Positions 8,404-16,905 of a stretch of DNA of 34,176 bases are shown in pieces. Source of the DNA: CAZLPZ01 sp964561535. Lineage in GTDB: Bacteria; Pseudomonadota; Alphaproteobacteria; Micavibrionales; Micavibrionaceae. The notes beneath the pieces are model-generated. The model saw only the letters and a program-made list of their open reading frames with translations. It was not told the DNA's origin and did no database searches. A program made the translations under genes and the position numbers. The DNA lies in the NCBI GenBank assembly GCA_964561535.1, contig CAZLPZ010000017.1:1-34176 (forward strand). Reading direction: 5' to 3'. Positions within the stretch are counted from its first letter, which is position 1. Each line of letters starts with the position of its first letter.

Positions 8404-9102
8404 TTATTTCATACCCTCCTGCAATTTTCCACGTACTGCTTCGGCCGTTTCAATGTGCAAATGCCCTCGATTTAGGACCAAACAATCATGAGGAAAATGA
8501 TCAATCAATTGATGATTATGTGTCGCAATTACAATTGTGGTCCCCATACGGTTTAATTGTTCAAAAAGATTCAATAGTTTATACCCAATCTCGTCATCTA
8601 AATTTCCCGTTGGTTCATCGGCAAGCAGCAATTTCGGACGGTTAATGACCGCACGCGCAATAGCAACACGTTGTTGTTGCCCCCCGGATAAAGTACTTGG
8701 AATCGCATGCATATAATCTTTTAGACCGATCCAATCCAAAATCTCACGGACGTTATTTTGAATTTCTGCCTCGGGCCTACCAGAAATGCGCAATGGTAAC
8801 GCAACATTATCAAATGCCGACATGTGATGCAGCAAGCGGAAATCTTGAAACACCACACCAATACGTTGACGTAAAGGGCCAAGGGCCTCCCGCGATAAAA
8901 TATTAACGTCTTGGCCGAACATCGAAATCAACCCGCGCGTTTGCCGACGTCCCAAATATAACAAGCGCATCAGCGATGTTTTTCCTGCCCCTGACGGCCC
9001 CAACAAAAAATGAAAGGATCCTGCCTCGAGTGTAAAAGTAATATCGCTGATAGCCTCAGGGCCAATACCATAACGAAGACCAACATTATCGAAACGAATC
9101 AC
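8404..9102 (-). CDS. ftsE: Cell-division ATP-binding protein FtsE
   Basis: ABC ATPase that powers FtsX at the division site. All motifs are intact in 232 aa: Walker A GPSGAGKT (35-42), Q-loop Gln86 in VVFQDFRLL, signature LSGGQQQR (138-145), Walker B LLLADEP (158-164) and switch His195 in ATHNH. The start codon is GTG, with AAAGG about 11 nt upstream. It is the first gene of the minus-strand operon and diverges from a zinc-ribbon membrane protein across a 242-bp gap. Confidence 0.93.
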   Translation of the reverse strand: MIRFDNVGLRYGIGPEAISDITFTLEAGSFHFLLGPSGAGKTSLMRLLYLGRRQTRGLISMFGQDVNILSREALGPLRQRIGVVFQDFRLLHHMSAFDNVALPLRISGRPEAEIQNNVREILDWIGLKDYMHAIPSTLSGGQQQRVAIARAVINRPKLLLADEPTGNLDDEIGYKLLNLFEQLNRMGTTIVIATHNHQLIDHFPHDCLVLNRGHLHIETAEAVRGKLQEGMK

Positions 9103-9344
9103 AATCTTTAAACCTTTTTAAAAGACCTGTTACCCCTGCCCCTAGATCCACTTTTTAAAAGATCCCAGAGTAACCTTTAACAGAAATTGACTTAATTTTA
9201 AATGTTCTGGATCCCCGCCTATAGGAGAATAGCAGATTTTTAGAACAGCCTCTTGCGCACCCCTTGCTTCGTCCTTTATAAAGTAAGGGCGCACCCCCCG
9301 AAAGGGCTTTCTTAAAAAATATCACGGTTCAAAATCATTTCCAC
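9103..9344. other. Divergent intergenic region between ftsE and the zinc-ribbon gene
   Basis: No gene is seen here. It holds two copies of CTTTTTAAAAGA (about 9114 and 9151), two copies of GCGCACCCC (9255-9263 and 9289-9297), and a 9-bp stem CCCTTGCTT/AAGTAAGGG (9261-9269 with 9281-9289, one G-T pair, 11-nt loop). The direct repeats bracket the stem. It presumably carries both promoters, but no clear consensus pair was found. Confidence 0.45.
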
Positions 9345-10121
9345 ATGATTCTCGTTAATTGTCCTCAATGTTCGGCCCAATTTCGGGTTCCTGCCCATGC
9401 CATTCCGCATGATGGAAGAACCTTGAAATGTTCATCATGTGCATATAAATGGCATTTCATTAATTCATCATCAATATCAGCACCGACAGATCCCGCGCTA
9501 ACTCCTTTGGTCATCTCTAAAGAACACACTATCGTTTCGGATGCCCCGACGTTTTTACAGAATGTCTCCATAATAGATGACAATTTTGCAGAAGTGTTAA
9601 AAAAAGAATCCCAAGAAAAGTTGTCTGCAACCCGCACATCCGGATCAAACCGCAAGTCATTTTTTGTTCGCGGACCTGCAGGGGTGCGTGGATATATAAC
9701 AGCCACACTTGTCGCCGTTGTTTTAATTTGGATCGGATCCATCGGACAGCTGGCAATCACAACGTTTATCCCCCGTTTTCAGTCTGTTTATGATATGTTT
9801 GGGATGCCTCTTCTCCTTGGCCAACCTGATTTTGTATTTTTAGATGTTATTACTAAACATAATCCGACATCATTTACAATTTCAGGAAAATTTAAAAACA
9901 ACAGCAGCACACAAAAAACAGTTCCTCCGGTACGCGCAGCAATATATATGGCCGATAAACCTGACCCCATTGCACTATGGGTTTTCCGTCCAACTGAACA
10001 ATATATTAATCCAGGGCAAATAATACCCTTTGAATTAACCCGTGATTTTAACGATGGTGATATCGCAGCACGTTTGGATTTGCGTGTAATAACAGATCTA
10101 CCCCCTTCAAAAACCGAATAA
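9345..10121 (+). CDS. MJ0042-type zinc-ribbon, single-pass membrane protein
   Basis: 258 aa. The N-terminus is a zinc ribbon with Cys6-x2-Cys9 and Cys29-x2-Cys32 (NCPQC...LKCSSC), the MJ0042/zinc_ribbon_5 family. A low-complexity stretch is followed by one membrane helix (about 117-141) and a C-terminal region of about 115 residues resembling DUF3426-like domains. The role is unknown; such genes often sit beside ftsE in alphaproteobacteria. No ribosome site precedes the ATG. It ends just upstream of the sigma-54 promoter of the flagellar cluster and is probably a separate unit. Confidence 0.75.
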   Translation: MILVNCPQCSAQFRVPAHAIPHDGRTLKCSSCAYKWHFINSSSISAPTDPALTPLVISKEHTIVSDAPTFLQNVSIIDDNFAEVLKKESQEKLSATRTSGSNRKSFFVRGPAGVRGYITATLVAVVLIWIGSIGQLAITTFIPRFQSVYDMFGMPLLLGQPDFVFLDVITKHNPTSFTISGKFKNNSSTQKTVPPVRAAIYMADKPDPIALWVFRPTEQYINPGQIIPFELTRDFNDGDIAARLDLRVITDLPPSKTE

Positions 10122-10141
10122 ATTTCTTTAGTTTTCATCTC

Positions 10142-10157
10142 TGGCACGGTTCCTGCA
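10142..10157 (+). promoter_or_regulatory. Sigma-54 (-24/-12) promoter of flgFGAH
   Basis: TGGCACGGTTCCTGCA matches the RpoN consensus TGGCACG-N4-TTGCW at all but one position, with the invariant GG (10143-10144) and GC (10155-10156) exactly 10 bp apart. The predicted start of transcription is about 10168, 17 nt before the flgF ATG. Sigma-54 control of rod and hook genes is well known in Caulobacter, where FlbD is the activator. No activator gene lies in the window. Confidence 0.85.
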
Positions 10158-10178
10158 ATATCCTTTTCAAAAGGATAT
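10158..10178. repeat. Perfect 21-bp palindrome over the flgF transcription start and ribosome site
   Basis: Arms ATATCCTTTT (10158-10167) and AAAAGGATAT (10169-10178) are exact reverse complements around a single C at 10168. The right arm contains the AAAGGA ribosome site of flgF (10170-10175, 9 nt from the ATG). If transcription starts at about 10168, only the right arm is in the mRNA, so a DNA operator or enhancer-binding site is likelier than an RNA hairpin. Confidence 0.7.
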
Positions 10179-10184
10179 ATTGCC

Positions 10185-10913
10185 ATGGAAAATGCTCTTT
10201 ACGTTTCCCTCTCGCGCCAAATTGTTCTCCAATCCCAAATGGATATGGTCGCAAACAATGTCGCAAACGTCACGACGCCTGGGTATCGGGCTCAAAATTT
10301 ACTATTCAATGAATATGTGACAGATCCAAAAGGTCAGGGACCCTCTTATTCCATGGTATATGATCGTGGCTACTATACAAGTACAGCCCCAGGACCCATG
10401 CAAACCACCGGAGCCCCACTCGATATCGGGCTACAAGGGCCAGGGTTTTTTGAAATTTCAACACCGCAAGGGCCGCGTTATACACGCGGCGGGTCCTTTA
10501 CACTTAATGCAATCGGTGAAATCGTCATGCCGAATGGCGATAAATTATCCTCAGGCGGAGGGTCCGGAATTTCGATTCCCCAAGAATCCAAAGAAATCAT
10601 GATTGATGAGCACGGCAATGTATCAACCGAAACCGGAGTCGTTGGTAAGATTTCAATTGTTGAATTTGGAAATACAGATCAACTCATCCGTGAAGGATCC
10701 GGCCTATATCGAGCCCCCATAAATGCAACAACGACCCCTGCGTCTCATACCAAAACGATGCAGGGATTACTCGAAGGATCAAATGTTCAGGCCGTGGTTG
10801 AAACCACGCGCATGATAAATATTTTACGTGATTATCAATCGTTACAACGAATTATTCAAAACGAACATGATTTAGAACGCAATGCCATCCAAAAAATAAG
10901 CGGACAAGGTTAA
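10185..10913 (+). CDS. flgF: Flagellar proximal rod protein FlgF
   Basis: One of the rod subunits of the flagellar basal body, exported by the flagellar type III system. The 242-aa protein carries the rod-protein N-terminal motif (SRQIVLQSQMDMVANNVANVTT at about 9-30; flagellar basal-body rod family), a central flgE/F/G-type region (GPGFFEI...YTRGGSFTLNAIGEIV) and the C-terminal helix SNVQAVVETTRMINILRDYQS. The short length and lead position before flgG point to FlgF. Ribosome site AAAGGA lies 9 nt upstream. First gene of the sigma-54 operon. Confidence 0.92.
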   Translation: MENALYVSLSRQIVLQSQMDMVANNVANVTTPGYRAQNLLFNEYVTDPKGQGPSYSMVYDRGYYTSTAPGPMQTTGAPLDIGLQGPGFFEISTPQGPRYTRGGSFTLNAIGEIVMPNGDKLSSGGGSGISIPQESKEIMIDEHGNVSTETGVVGKISIVEFGNTDQLIREGSGLYRAPINATTTPASHTKTMQGLLEGSNVQAVVETTRMINILRDYQSLQRIIQNEHDLERNAIQKISGQG

Positions 10914-10931
10914 AAATAGGAGTAACACATT

Positions 10932-11720
10932 ATGATGAGATCTTTGGATATTGGGGCAACCGGAATGCTTGCCCAACAAATGAATGTCGATGTCATTTCA
11001 AACAACATTGCCAACATGACAACATCAGGTTTTAAACGGCAACGTTTGGAATTCCAAGATTTATTGTATCAAGATCTGCGTCGTCCAGGCGCCTCATCAT
11101 CCGACGCCAATACAATCACCCCATCTGGAATTCAACTGGGCCTAGGAGTGAGGCCCGTTGCGACAGTACGCAGTCATCAACAAGGTGCGGTTCTTTTAAC
11201 CGAAAATGATCTAGATATGGCGATTAACGGCGACGGTTTTTTCCAAATCGAATTACCAAACGGCGAGACAGCCTATACAAGATCAGGCGCCATGACATTA
11301 AGTGGTGATGGCGAAATTGTAACCCAACAAGGATATCGCGTATTGCCTGGAATTACAGTGCCTACCGACACCGTATCCATCACAATAAATGAAAGTGGTG
11401 AAGTATTAGCAAAATTATCGGCCCAAACCGCTTTACAAAATTTGGGACAATTACAACTTGCAAAGTTTATTAACCCCGCCGGTTTGGATGCGATCGGCGA
11501 TACAATGTTTTTAGAAACCGAAGCATCTGGGAATGTGACAACTGGAAATCCTGGAACGGATAATTTTGGAAAAATTCAGCAAAGTGCGATTGAACAATCA
11601 AACGTAAACGTCGTTGAGGAAATTACACGTTTAATTGCTGCACAACGATCATATGAAATGAATTCAAATGTCATTAGCACCACAGATGAAATGCTAAATA
11701 CTGTTAATCAATTAAGATAA
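10932..11720 (+). CDS. flgG: Flagellar distal rod protein FlgG
   Basis: Forms the distal rod of the flagellum. At 262 aa it has the standard FlgG length. It shows the N-terminal motif NVDVISNNIANMTTSGFKRQ, the LYQDLRRPG region typical of FlgG, the core INGDGFFQIELPNGETAYTR and the C-terminal helix SNVNVVEEITRLIAAQRSYE. AGGAG precedes the ATG and it follows flgF by 18 nt, so it is in the same operon. Confidence 0.96.
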   Translation: MMRSLDIGATGMLAQQMNVDVISNNIANMTTSGFKRQRLEFQDLLYQDLRRPGASSSDANTITPSGIQLGLGVRPVATVRSHQQGAVLLTENDLDMAINGDGFFQIELPNGETAYTRSGAMTLSGDGEIVTQQGYRVLPGITVPTDTVSITINESGEVLAKLSAQTALQNLGQLQLAKFINPAGLDAIGDTMFLETEASGNVTTGNPGTDNFGKIQQSAIEQSNVNVVEEITRLIAAQRSYEMNSNVISTTDEMLNTVNQLR

Positions 11721-11736
11721 TTCGATCGAGGATCGT

Positions 11737-12684
11737 ATGAAAAAAAGAACACCTTCTCCGGCTTATATCATTGCGTTATCGATGGGTATGTTTTGCCTAT
11801 TTTTATTCGTATCCCATACCGCGCGTTCGGATGATACCCCCCTGAATATGACACGCACCATTGACCATAACCGTATTATGCTCAGCGATGTGTTTTCAGA
11901 TATTCCAAAATCAAAAGATATCGATTTGGGTTTGGCGCCTCAGCCCGGTTCAGAAATGATATTAAATGTAAGAACGCTAATTAAACTTGCATCGACACAT
12001 AATGTCATATTTCATCCCGCTTCGGCCCAAGATCAAATTACTATAAAACGTGCCGGGATCGTTATCACACCAGACGATCAAAAAAATGCATTAATTTTCG
12101 CGATAACGCCCCAAATTCAAGGAAAATTTAATTTAATTTTTAATTCTAGCTTGACACCTATGTACCTTGAAACAGGCATGTCTCCTAATTTAAAAATTGG
12201 AACAATTACATTGGATGCTCGCAATGACATTTTTGAAACAACAATAACACCCAAAGATAATTTGAATATTTTAAGATCCGTCTCCGGGCGAATTGAACGC
12301 CTGATTGATATTCCAGTACCTCGATCAACCCTAACGCGCGGAACATTAATTTCTACAGAAGATCTTAGTTTTATTGAAATGAAATCTGCAGATATTAAAG
12401 GTGATATCGTTTTAAATGTCGATCAAATTATTGGCCGTACGGCACGAAATAATTTAAACCCTGGACGTCTAATCCGCTTAACAGACACTGAAATTCCAGT
12501 TTCGATTAAACGTGGTCAGAAAATAAACTTGATATATAAATCTGGACATCTTGAACTCACGGCCATTGGCCGATCGATGCAAGATGGCCGAATAGGCGAT
12601 GTAATCCGCGTTACAAACGGAGATTCAAATAAAAATCTACAAGGTACCATACTTGCAAATAATCAAGTGGAGATTGACGAATGA
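11737..12684 (+). CDS. flgA: Flagellar P-ring assembly chaperone FlgA
   Basis: Periplasmic chaperone for P-ring (FlgI) assembly. 315 aa with a Sec signal peptide (charged MKKR, hydrophobic core about 10-27). The C-terminal half is the SAF/FlgA domain: VPRSTLTRGTLISTEDL, GRTARNNLNPGRLIRLTD and the tail LQGTILANNQVEI, a characteristic FlgA ending. The N-terminal half is less conserved. GAGGAT lies just upstream of the ATG. Its stop overlaps flgH (ATGA), so the two are translationally coupled. Confidence 0.9.
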   Translation: MKKRTPSPAYIIALSMGMFCLFLFVSHTARSDDTPLNMTRTIDHNRIMLSDVFSDIPKSKDIDLGLAPQPGSEMILNVRTLIKLASTHNVIFHPASAQDQITIKRAGIVITPDDQKNALIFAITPQIQGKFNLIFNSSLTPMYLETGMSPNLKIGTITLDARNDIFETTITPKDNLNILRSVSGRIERLIDIPVPRSTLTRGTLISTEDLSFIEMKSADIKGDIVLNVDQIIGRTARNNLNPGRLIRLTDTEIPVSIKRGQKINLIYKSGHLELTAIGRSMQDGRIGDVIRVTNGDSNKNLQGTILANNQVEIDE

Positions 12685-13427
12685 TCAAAAAATTACAAAT
12701 CATTACCCTCTTGTTGGCTTGTACAAATTTATCTGCCTGTGGGGCTATGGATAGATTATCAAGTATTGGTAAACCCCCTGAATTTTCACCCATAGTTAAC
12801 CCAACGACGGCGTCAGATTATCGCCCGGTATCATTACCGATGCCCCGCGAGATTGAAACCAAAGTAGAGCCAAATTCGTTATGGGCAAGCAATCGACAAA
12901 CTTTTTTTAAAGATCAGCGCGCCCGTAAAATCGGCGATATTTTGACTGTCATGATTGAAATTAAAGATGACGCAAAATTATCAAATGAAACAAAGCGCTC
13001 TCGATCAGCAGAAGAAAAATTAGCCCTGCCAGCTCTTGGAGGATTTGAAGCCAAGGTGAAAAGTATTTTACCTGATGATGCAGACCCTACAAATCTTGCC
13101 GATACAACCAGTGATTCAACTGGCAAAGGTAAAGGTGAAGTCAACCGAAAAGAAGAAATCAACTTACAACTCGCCGCCCTTGTGACACAAATTTTACCCA
13201 ACGGAAACTTAGTCATCCAAGGCCGCCAAGAAGTACGTGTAAATTTTGAAAACCGTGTTCTGGAATTAATGGGCGTTATTCGTCCAGAAGATATTGAAAC
13301 CGGCAACAGTATATCATACGAAAAAATTGCTGAAGCGCGTATTTCATATGGCGGAAAAGGTCAAATTACAGATCTGCAGCAACCCCGATATGGGCAACAG
13401 CTCTATGAAGTTTTGGCGCCCTTTTAA
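12681..13427 (+). CDS. flgH: Flagellar L-ring lipoprotein FlgH
   Basis: Outer-membrane L-ring subunit of the basal body. 248 aa with a lipoprotein signal ending in lipobox LSAC (acylated Cys20). The family block NSLWASNRQTFFKDQRARKIGDILTV and the C-terminal RPEDIETGNSISYEKIAEARISYGGKG are clear. It overlaps flgA by 4 bp and is the last gene of flgFGAH. flgI, the usual neighbour, is absent from the window. A hairpin at 13437-13459 follows. Confidence 0.95.
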   Translation: MIKKLQIITLLLACTNLSACGAMDRLSSIGKPPEFSPIVNPTTASDYRPVSLPMPREIETKVEPNSLWASNRQTFFKDQRARKIGDILTVMIEIKDDAKLSNETKRSRSAEEKLALPALGGFEAKVKSILPDDADPTNLADTTSDSTGKGKGEVNRKEEINLQLAALVTQILPNGNLVIQGRQEVRVNFENRVLELMGVIRPEDIETGNSISYEKIAEARISYGGKGQITDLQQPRYGQQLYEVLAPF

Positions 13428-13436
13428 ATAAGAAAA

Positions 13437-13459
13437 AGAAGGGAAAAGATATCCCTTCT
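13437..13459. terminator. Bidirectional hairpin terminator between flgH and phhA
   Basis: AGAAGGG (13437-13443) pairs with CCCTTCT (13453-13459) around a 9-nt loop. Read on the minus strand the stem is followed directly by TTTTCTTATTT, a good U-tract for the converging phhA. On the plus strand the downstream sequence is ATCTTTAAAAATTTT, weaker but usable for flgFGAH. Confidence 0.65.
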
Positions 13460-13476
13460 ATCTTTAAAAATTTTGA

Positions 13477-14262
13477 TTATTCAATATTTGCATCATCCAG
13501 TGGCGGATTTTTTCCAAAATCATGTTCCGGATCAAACCGTGCACACCAATCATCAAATTGCGCAACCATATCTTTAAAACTATCAATCACAAACAAAGTA
13601 TCTTGCATTTGATCATATCGATAGCCAAAATGAGCCACCTCATCGACATTAAAAGAACGTTTTTGAACTTTATCTGATAGGGCGTGAACCATTTCACCCG
13701 GTGCAAATCCAGCCCCATAAATGCGTGGCCCTGCAGCCGTATTAATCAAACCAAATTCAACCGTAAACCAATACAGCCGTCCCAGCGGAATTAATTTTTT
13801 AGCCCCATACTTTTCCAAAATTTTTTTACCAAAAATACCAAATTTATAAGAAAATTCAGCCATAAACGGATCAATCAAAATCGGTACATGCCCTACTGTT
13901 TCGTGAAAAATATCAGGACTGGGGGTGTAATCAATATCTTTGCGGGCCCGAATAAAATCATTCGACGGAAAAATGCGGGACGCCATCATATTGTAAAATT
14001 CCGCATTCGGCGTAAGGCCATTGACGCGTTGCAATCGCCAGTCCGAATAAAGGTGAAGTTGGGAATCAACCTCTGACAATAATGGGATACGATCTTTAGG
14101 ATAATTCATTTTGTGGAAACAAGACAAATATGTCTCACACATATGATCCGGAATCATCTGTGTATACCGATCAAGTAAAATTTTCCATGTCTCATTTTCC
14201 TCATCGGAATACGTAACGGGTGGAAAATCAGGAGACTTTAATAAATGATCTATGTTTTGCAT
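13477..14262 (-). CDS. phhA: Phenylalanine-4-hydroxylase, bacterial monomeric type
   Basis: Fe(II)- and pterin-dependent enzyme that converts phenylalanine to tyrosine with O2. From the ATG at 14262 it has 261 aa. The iron ligands are His120 and His125 in DIFHETVGH and Glu169 in YWFTVEFGL, matching His138/His143/Glu184 of the Chromobacterium enzyme. PRIYGAGFAPG is also typical. It lacks the regulatory domain of animal enzymes. A TTG at 14277 would extend the frame by five residues but lies inside the putative -10 box. No pterin-4a-carbinolamine dehydratase is nearby. Confidence 0.93.
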   Translation of the reverse strand: MQNIDHLLKSPDFPPVTYSDEENETWKILLDRYTQMIPDHMCETYLSCFHKMNYPKDRIPLLSEVDSQLHLYSDWRLQRVNGLTPNAEFYNMMASRIFPSNDFIRARKDIDYTPSPDIFHETVGHVPILIDPFMAEFSYKFGIFGKKILEKYGAKKLIPLGRLYWFTVEFGLINTAAGPRIYGAGFAPGEMVHALSDKVQKRSFNVDEVAHFGYRYDQMQDTLFVIDSFKDMVAQFDDWCARFDPEHDFGKNPPLDDANIE

Positions 14263-14268
14263 CCCTCT

Positions 14269-14274
14269 AGTATA
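14269..14274 (-). promoter_or_regulatory. Candidate -10 box of phhA (leaderless)
   Basis: TATACT on the minus strand ends 7 nt before the phhA ATG (14262). The AGAGGG between them touches the ATG and so cannot be a normal ribosome site. No good -35 hexamer is seen. Confidence 0.4.
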
Positions 14275-14387
14275 CAAAAGAAAGAATTAGGGATCGGTTA
14301 AACTCCCCAAAAAACGCCACTATTACAGGCCTTTTCCTCAAGGCGCCGTTCTGATATGCTTCTTTTACGTTTATAAAGGATTCGATC

Positions 14388-15614
14388 ATGTCAAAAATTA
14401 CCGTAAAAACCCCCCTCGTCGAGCTGGATGGGGATGAAATGACCCGTATTATTTGGGCACAAATTAAAGATAAATTCATTACACCGTATCTTGATATTGA
14501 TCTTAAATATTATGATTTGTCAGTTCAAAACCGGGATCTGACCGCCGACCAAATTACTATAGATGCGGCAAAGGCCATACAAAAATATGGCGTGGGTGTA
14601 AAATGTGCCACCATCACCCCCGATGAAGCACGAGTCAGCGAATTTAATTTAAAAAAAATGTGGAAATCCCCAAACGGTACGATCCGAAATATTTTGAATG
14701 GAACTGTCTTTCGTGAACCGATCGTCTGTCAAAATATTCCACGTTACGTTCAAGGATGGAAAAAACCAATTGTGGTCGCACGTCACGCCTATGGAGATCA
14801 ATATAAGGCCACTGACTTAAAAATCCCTGGTCCAGGTACATTAACATTAACATTTACACCAAATGATGGCCCCCCTGAAATACACGACGTTTTTACTTTC
14901 GATGGTCCAGGTGTCGGGATGGCGATGTATAACGTGGATGAATCCATTATCGGATTCGCACGATCGGTTTTTAATTATGGATTACAACGAAACTTACCCG
15001 TTTATTTATCAACAAAAAACACAATCCTAAAAGCCTATGATGGAAAATTTATGGATATTTTTGCGGATATTTTCACCCGTGAATTTCAGAATGAATATCA
15101 AAAGCGTGGATTGTCCTATGAACATCGTCTAATTGATGATCTGGTCGCTTTTGCGATTAAATCATCCGGTGATTTTCTGTGGGCATGTAAAAACTATGAC
15201 GGCGATGTACAATCAGACGTTGTTGCACAAGGATTTGGATCACTAGGTTTAATGACATCTGTATTATTAACTCCCCATGGCGATTGTGTCGAGACTGAAG
15301 CTGCGCATGGCACCGTGACCCGGCATTACCGCGAATACCAAAAAGGAAACCAAACTTCGACCAATCCAATTGCTTCCATTTTCGCCTGGACACGGGGTCT
15401 ATATTATCGCGGTACATTTGATAACCTGCCGGATCTCACAGACTTTGCTATCGCGCTTGAAAAATCGTGTGTTCAGACCGTTGAAAAAGGCTTTATGACC
15501 AAAGATTTGGCGACTTTAATTGGACCGGACCAAACGTTTTTAAACACAACTGATTTTATGGATCAGGTTGATCATACCTTTAATACAGTTCTTGGCCAAA
15601 AGAAAGTTGCGTAA
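14388..15614 (+). CDS. icd: NADP-dependent isocitrate dehydrogenase (eukaryotic-like, type II)
   Basis: Oxidative decarboxylation of isocitrate to 2-oxoglutarate in the TCA cycle, producing NADPH. The 408-aa protein has the dimeric eukaryotic/alphaproteobacterial signature: VELDGDEMTRIIW at the N-terminus, the substrate-binding SPNGTIRNILNGTVFRE (94-110) and the metal/cofactor region KNYDGDVQSDVVAQGFGSLG. It is unlike the E. coli Icd type. Ribosome site AAAGGA (14375-14380) is 7 nt upstream. The next gene starts immediately after its stop codon. Confidence 0.95.
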   Translation: MSKITVKTPLVELDGDEMTRIIWAQIKDKFITPYLDIDLKYYDLSVQNRDLTADQITIDAAKAIQKYGVGVKCATITPDEARVSEFNLKKMWKSPNGTIRNILNGTVFREPIVCQNIPRYVQGWKKPIVVARHAYGDQYKATDLKIPGPGTLTLTFTPNDGPPEIHDVFTFDGPGVGMAMYNVDESIIGFARSVFNYGLQRNLPVYLSTKNTILKAYDGKFMDIFADIFTREFQNEYQKRGLSYEHRLIDDLVAFAIKSSGDFLWACKNYDGDVQSDVVAQGFGSLGLMTSVLLTPHGDCVETEAAHGTVTRHYREYQKGNQTSTNPIASIFAWTRGLYYRGTFDNLPDLTDFAIALEKSCVQTVEKGFMTKDLATLIGPDQTFLNTTDFMDQVDHTFNTVLGQKKVA

Positions 15615-16847
15615 ATGACCTTAAATTTTAAAGTACTGCTGGGAATAGCACTATTTTCTTTTGTAACGAATGGCGTTGCGACGGCCTCAGAAACACAGGA
15701 TCCATCTTCGCGATTGATTGGCGGCCTTGAAACCACGACCACCAAATATGAAGATACACTCGTTCATATGGCCCGAAAATATAATGTCGGTTTTGTTGAA
15801 ATGCGTGCGGCAAACCCCGGCGTTGATCCTTGGCTTCCAGGAGCAGGTACAAAAATTACAGTTCCAACCCAACATATTGTGCCCGATGCCCCACACACCG
15901 GTGTTGTGATTAACTTACCCGAAATGCGGATGTATTATTTCTTTGATCCAAAAGAACCCCCTGCAACATATCCAATTGGCATTGGACGATCAGGTCTGAC
16001 GACCCCAATGGGATCAACAACTATTGCCCACATGTCCATAGACCCCATCTGGCGCCCAACAGACCGGATGCGTGCAGAAGATCCAACCTTACCCGCCGTT
16101 GTACAACCAGGGCCTGAAAACCCCATGGGTACACATGCAATGTATTTGGGGTGGCCCTCTTACGCCATCCACGGCACCGACAAACCATACAGTATTGGAC
16201 GGCGCTTATCATCCGGGTGTATCCGCATGTATCCTGAAGATATCCTTACTCTATATGATAACGTCAAGATAGGTACCCCCATTACGGTTGTCGATCAACC
16301 CGTTAAGACAGCCTGGATCGACAATAAATTTTATATTCAAGTACATCCTACCCAAGAACAATCGGATACCTTATCTCATGATGGAATGACAAAGCCAGAC
16401 TATCCCTTACGTGATGCCGATATCCAAAAAATAATCAAAGACGCAGGCGATTTTGCGACCGCCATTGATTGGGCAAAAATGCGTACCGTCGTTAAAGAAC
16501 GTCGCGGTATTCCGGTCGTTATTGCAACCAAAACAGCGGTGCCATCAGAACCCATTATTGTTCAAAAAACAGACCCTGCACCATCAAAACAACTTAAAAC
16601 CTCTGTAAATAAGCCAGAAAAGAAAGAAATAGAGACTGTCAAAAAAGATGCTATTAAAAAGGAAGACGTTAAAAATGAGCCTGTTGTCCCTAAAAAAAAG
16701 AGCAAAAGTACAGCAATAACTCAGAAAAAAAATCTTCCCACAAAGGAAGTAAAACAAGATCCTTCAAACCATAAAAAAGATACCCGAAAAATTCCCAAAG
16801 ATGGAGTAACGCCTGCCCATGGGGTCAAGACAAAAACAAATGAATAA
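15615..16847 (+). CDS. L,D-transpeptidase with LysM domain (YkuD/ErfK family)
   Basis: Periplasmic enzyme that makes 3-3 crosslinks in murein or links proteins to it. The 410-aa protein has a signal peptide (about 1-25), a LysM-like murein-binding segment (about 44-89) and a YkuD catalytic domain (about 95-220) with His186 in YAIHGT and nucleophile Cys202 in SSGCIRMYPEDI. After about residue 300 there is a Lys/Glu/Pro-rich, probably disordered tail of about 100 residues. The ATG follows the icd stop with no gap, so it is likely translated by coupling. Confidence 0.9.
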   Translation: MTLNFKVLLGIALFSFVTNGVATASETQDPSSRLIGGLETTTTKYEDTLVHMARKYNVGFVEMRAANPGVDPWLPGAGTKITVPTQHIVPDAPHTGVVINLPEMRMYYFFDPKEPPATYPIGIGRSGLTTPMGSTTIAHMSIDPIWRPTDRMRAEDPTLPAVVQPGPENPMGTHAMYLGWPSYAIHGTDKPYSIGRRLSSGCIRMYPEDILTLYDNVKIGTPITVVDQPVKTAWIDNKFYIQVHPTQEQSDTLSHDGMTKPDYPLRDADIQKIIKDAGDFATAIDWAKMRTVVKERRGIPVVIATKTAVPSEPIIVQKTDPAPSKQLKTSVNKPEKKEIETVKKDAIKKEDVKNEPVVPKKKSKSTAITQKKNLPTKEVKQDPSNHKKDTRKIPKDGVTPAHGVKTKTNE

Positions 16848-16905
16848 AGACTTATACACCGATCTGAAACAAAATTAAAAAGATCTATAAAAAAGGATAA
16901 ACCAT

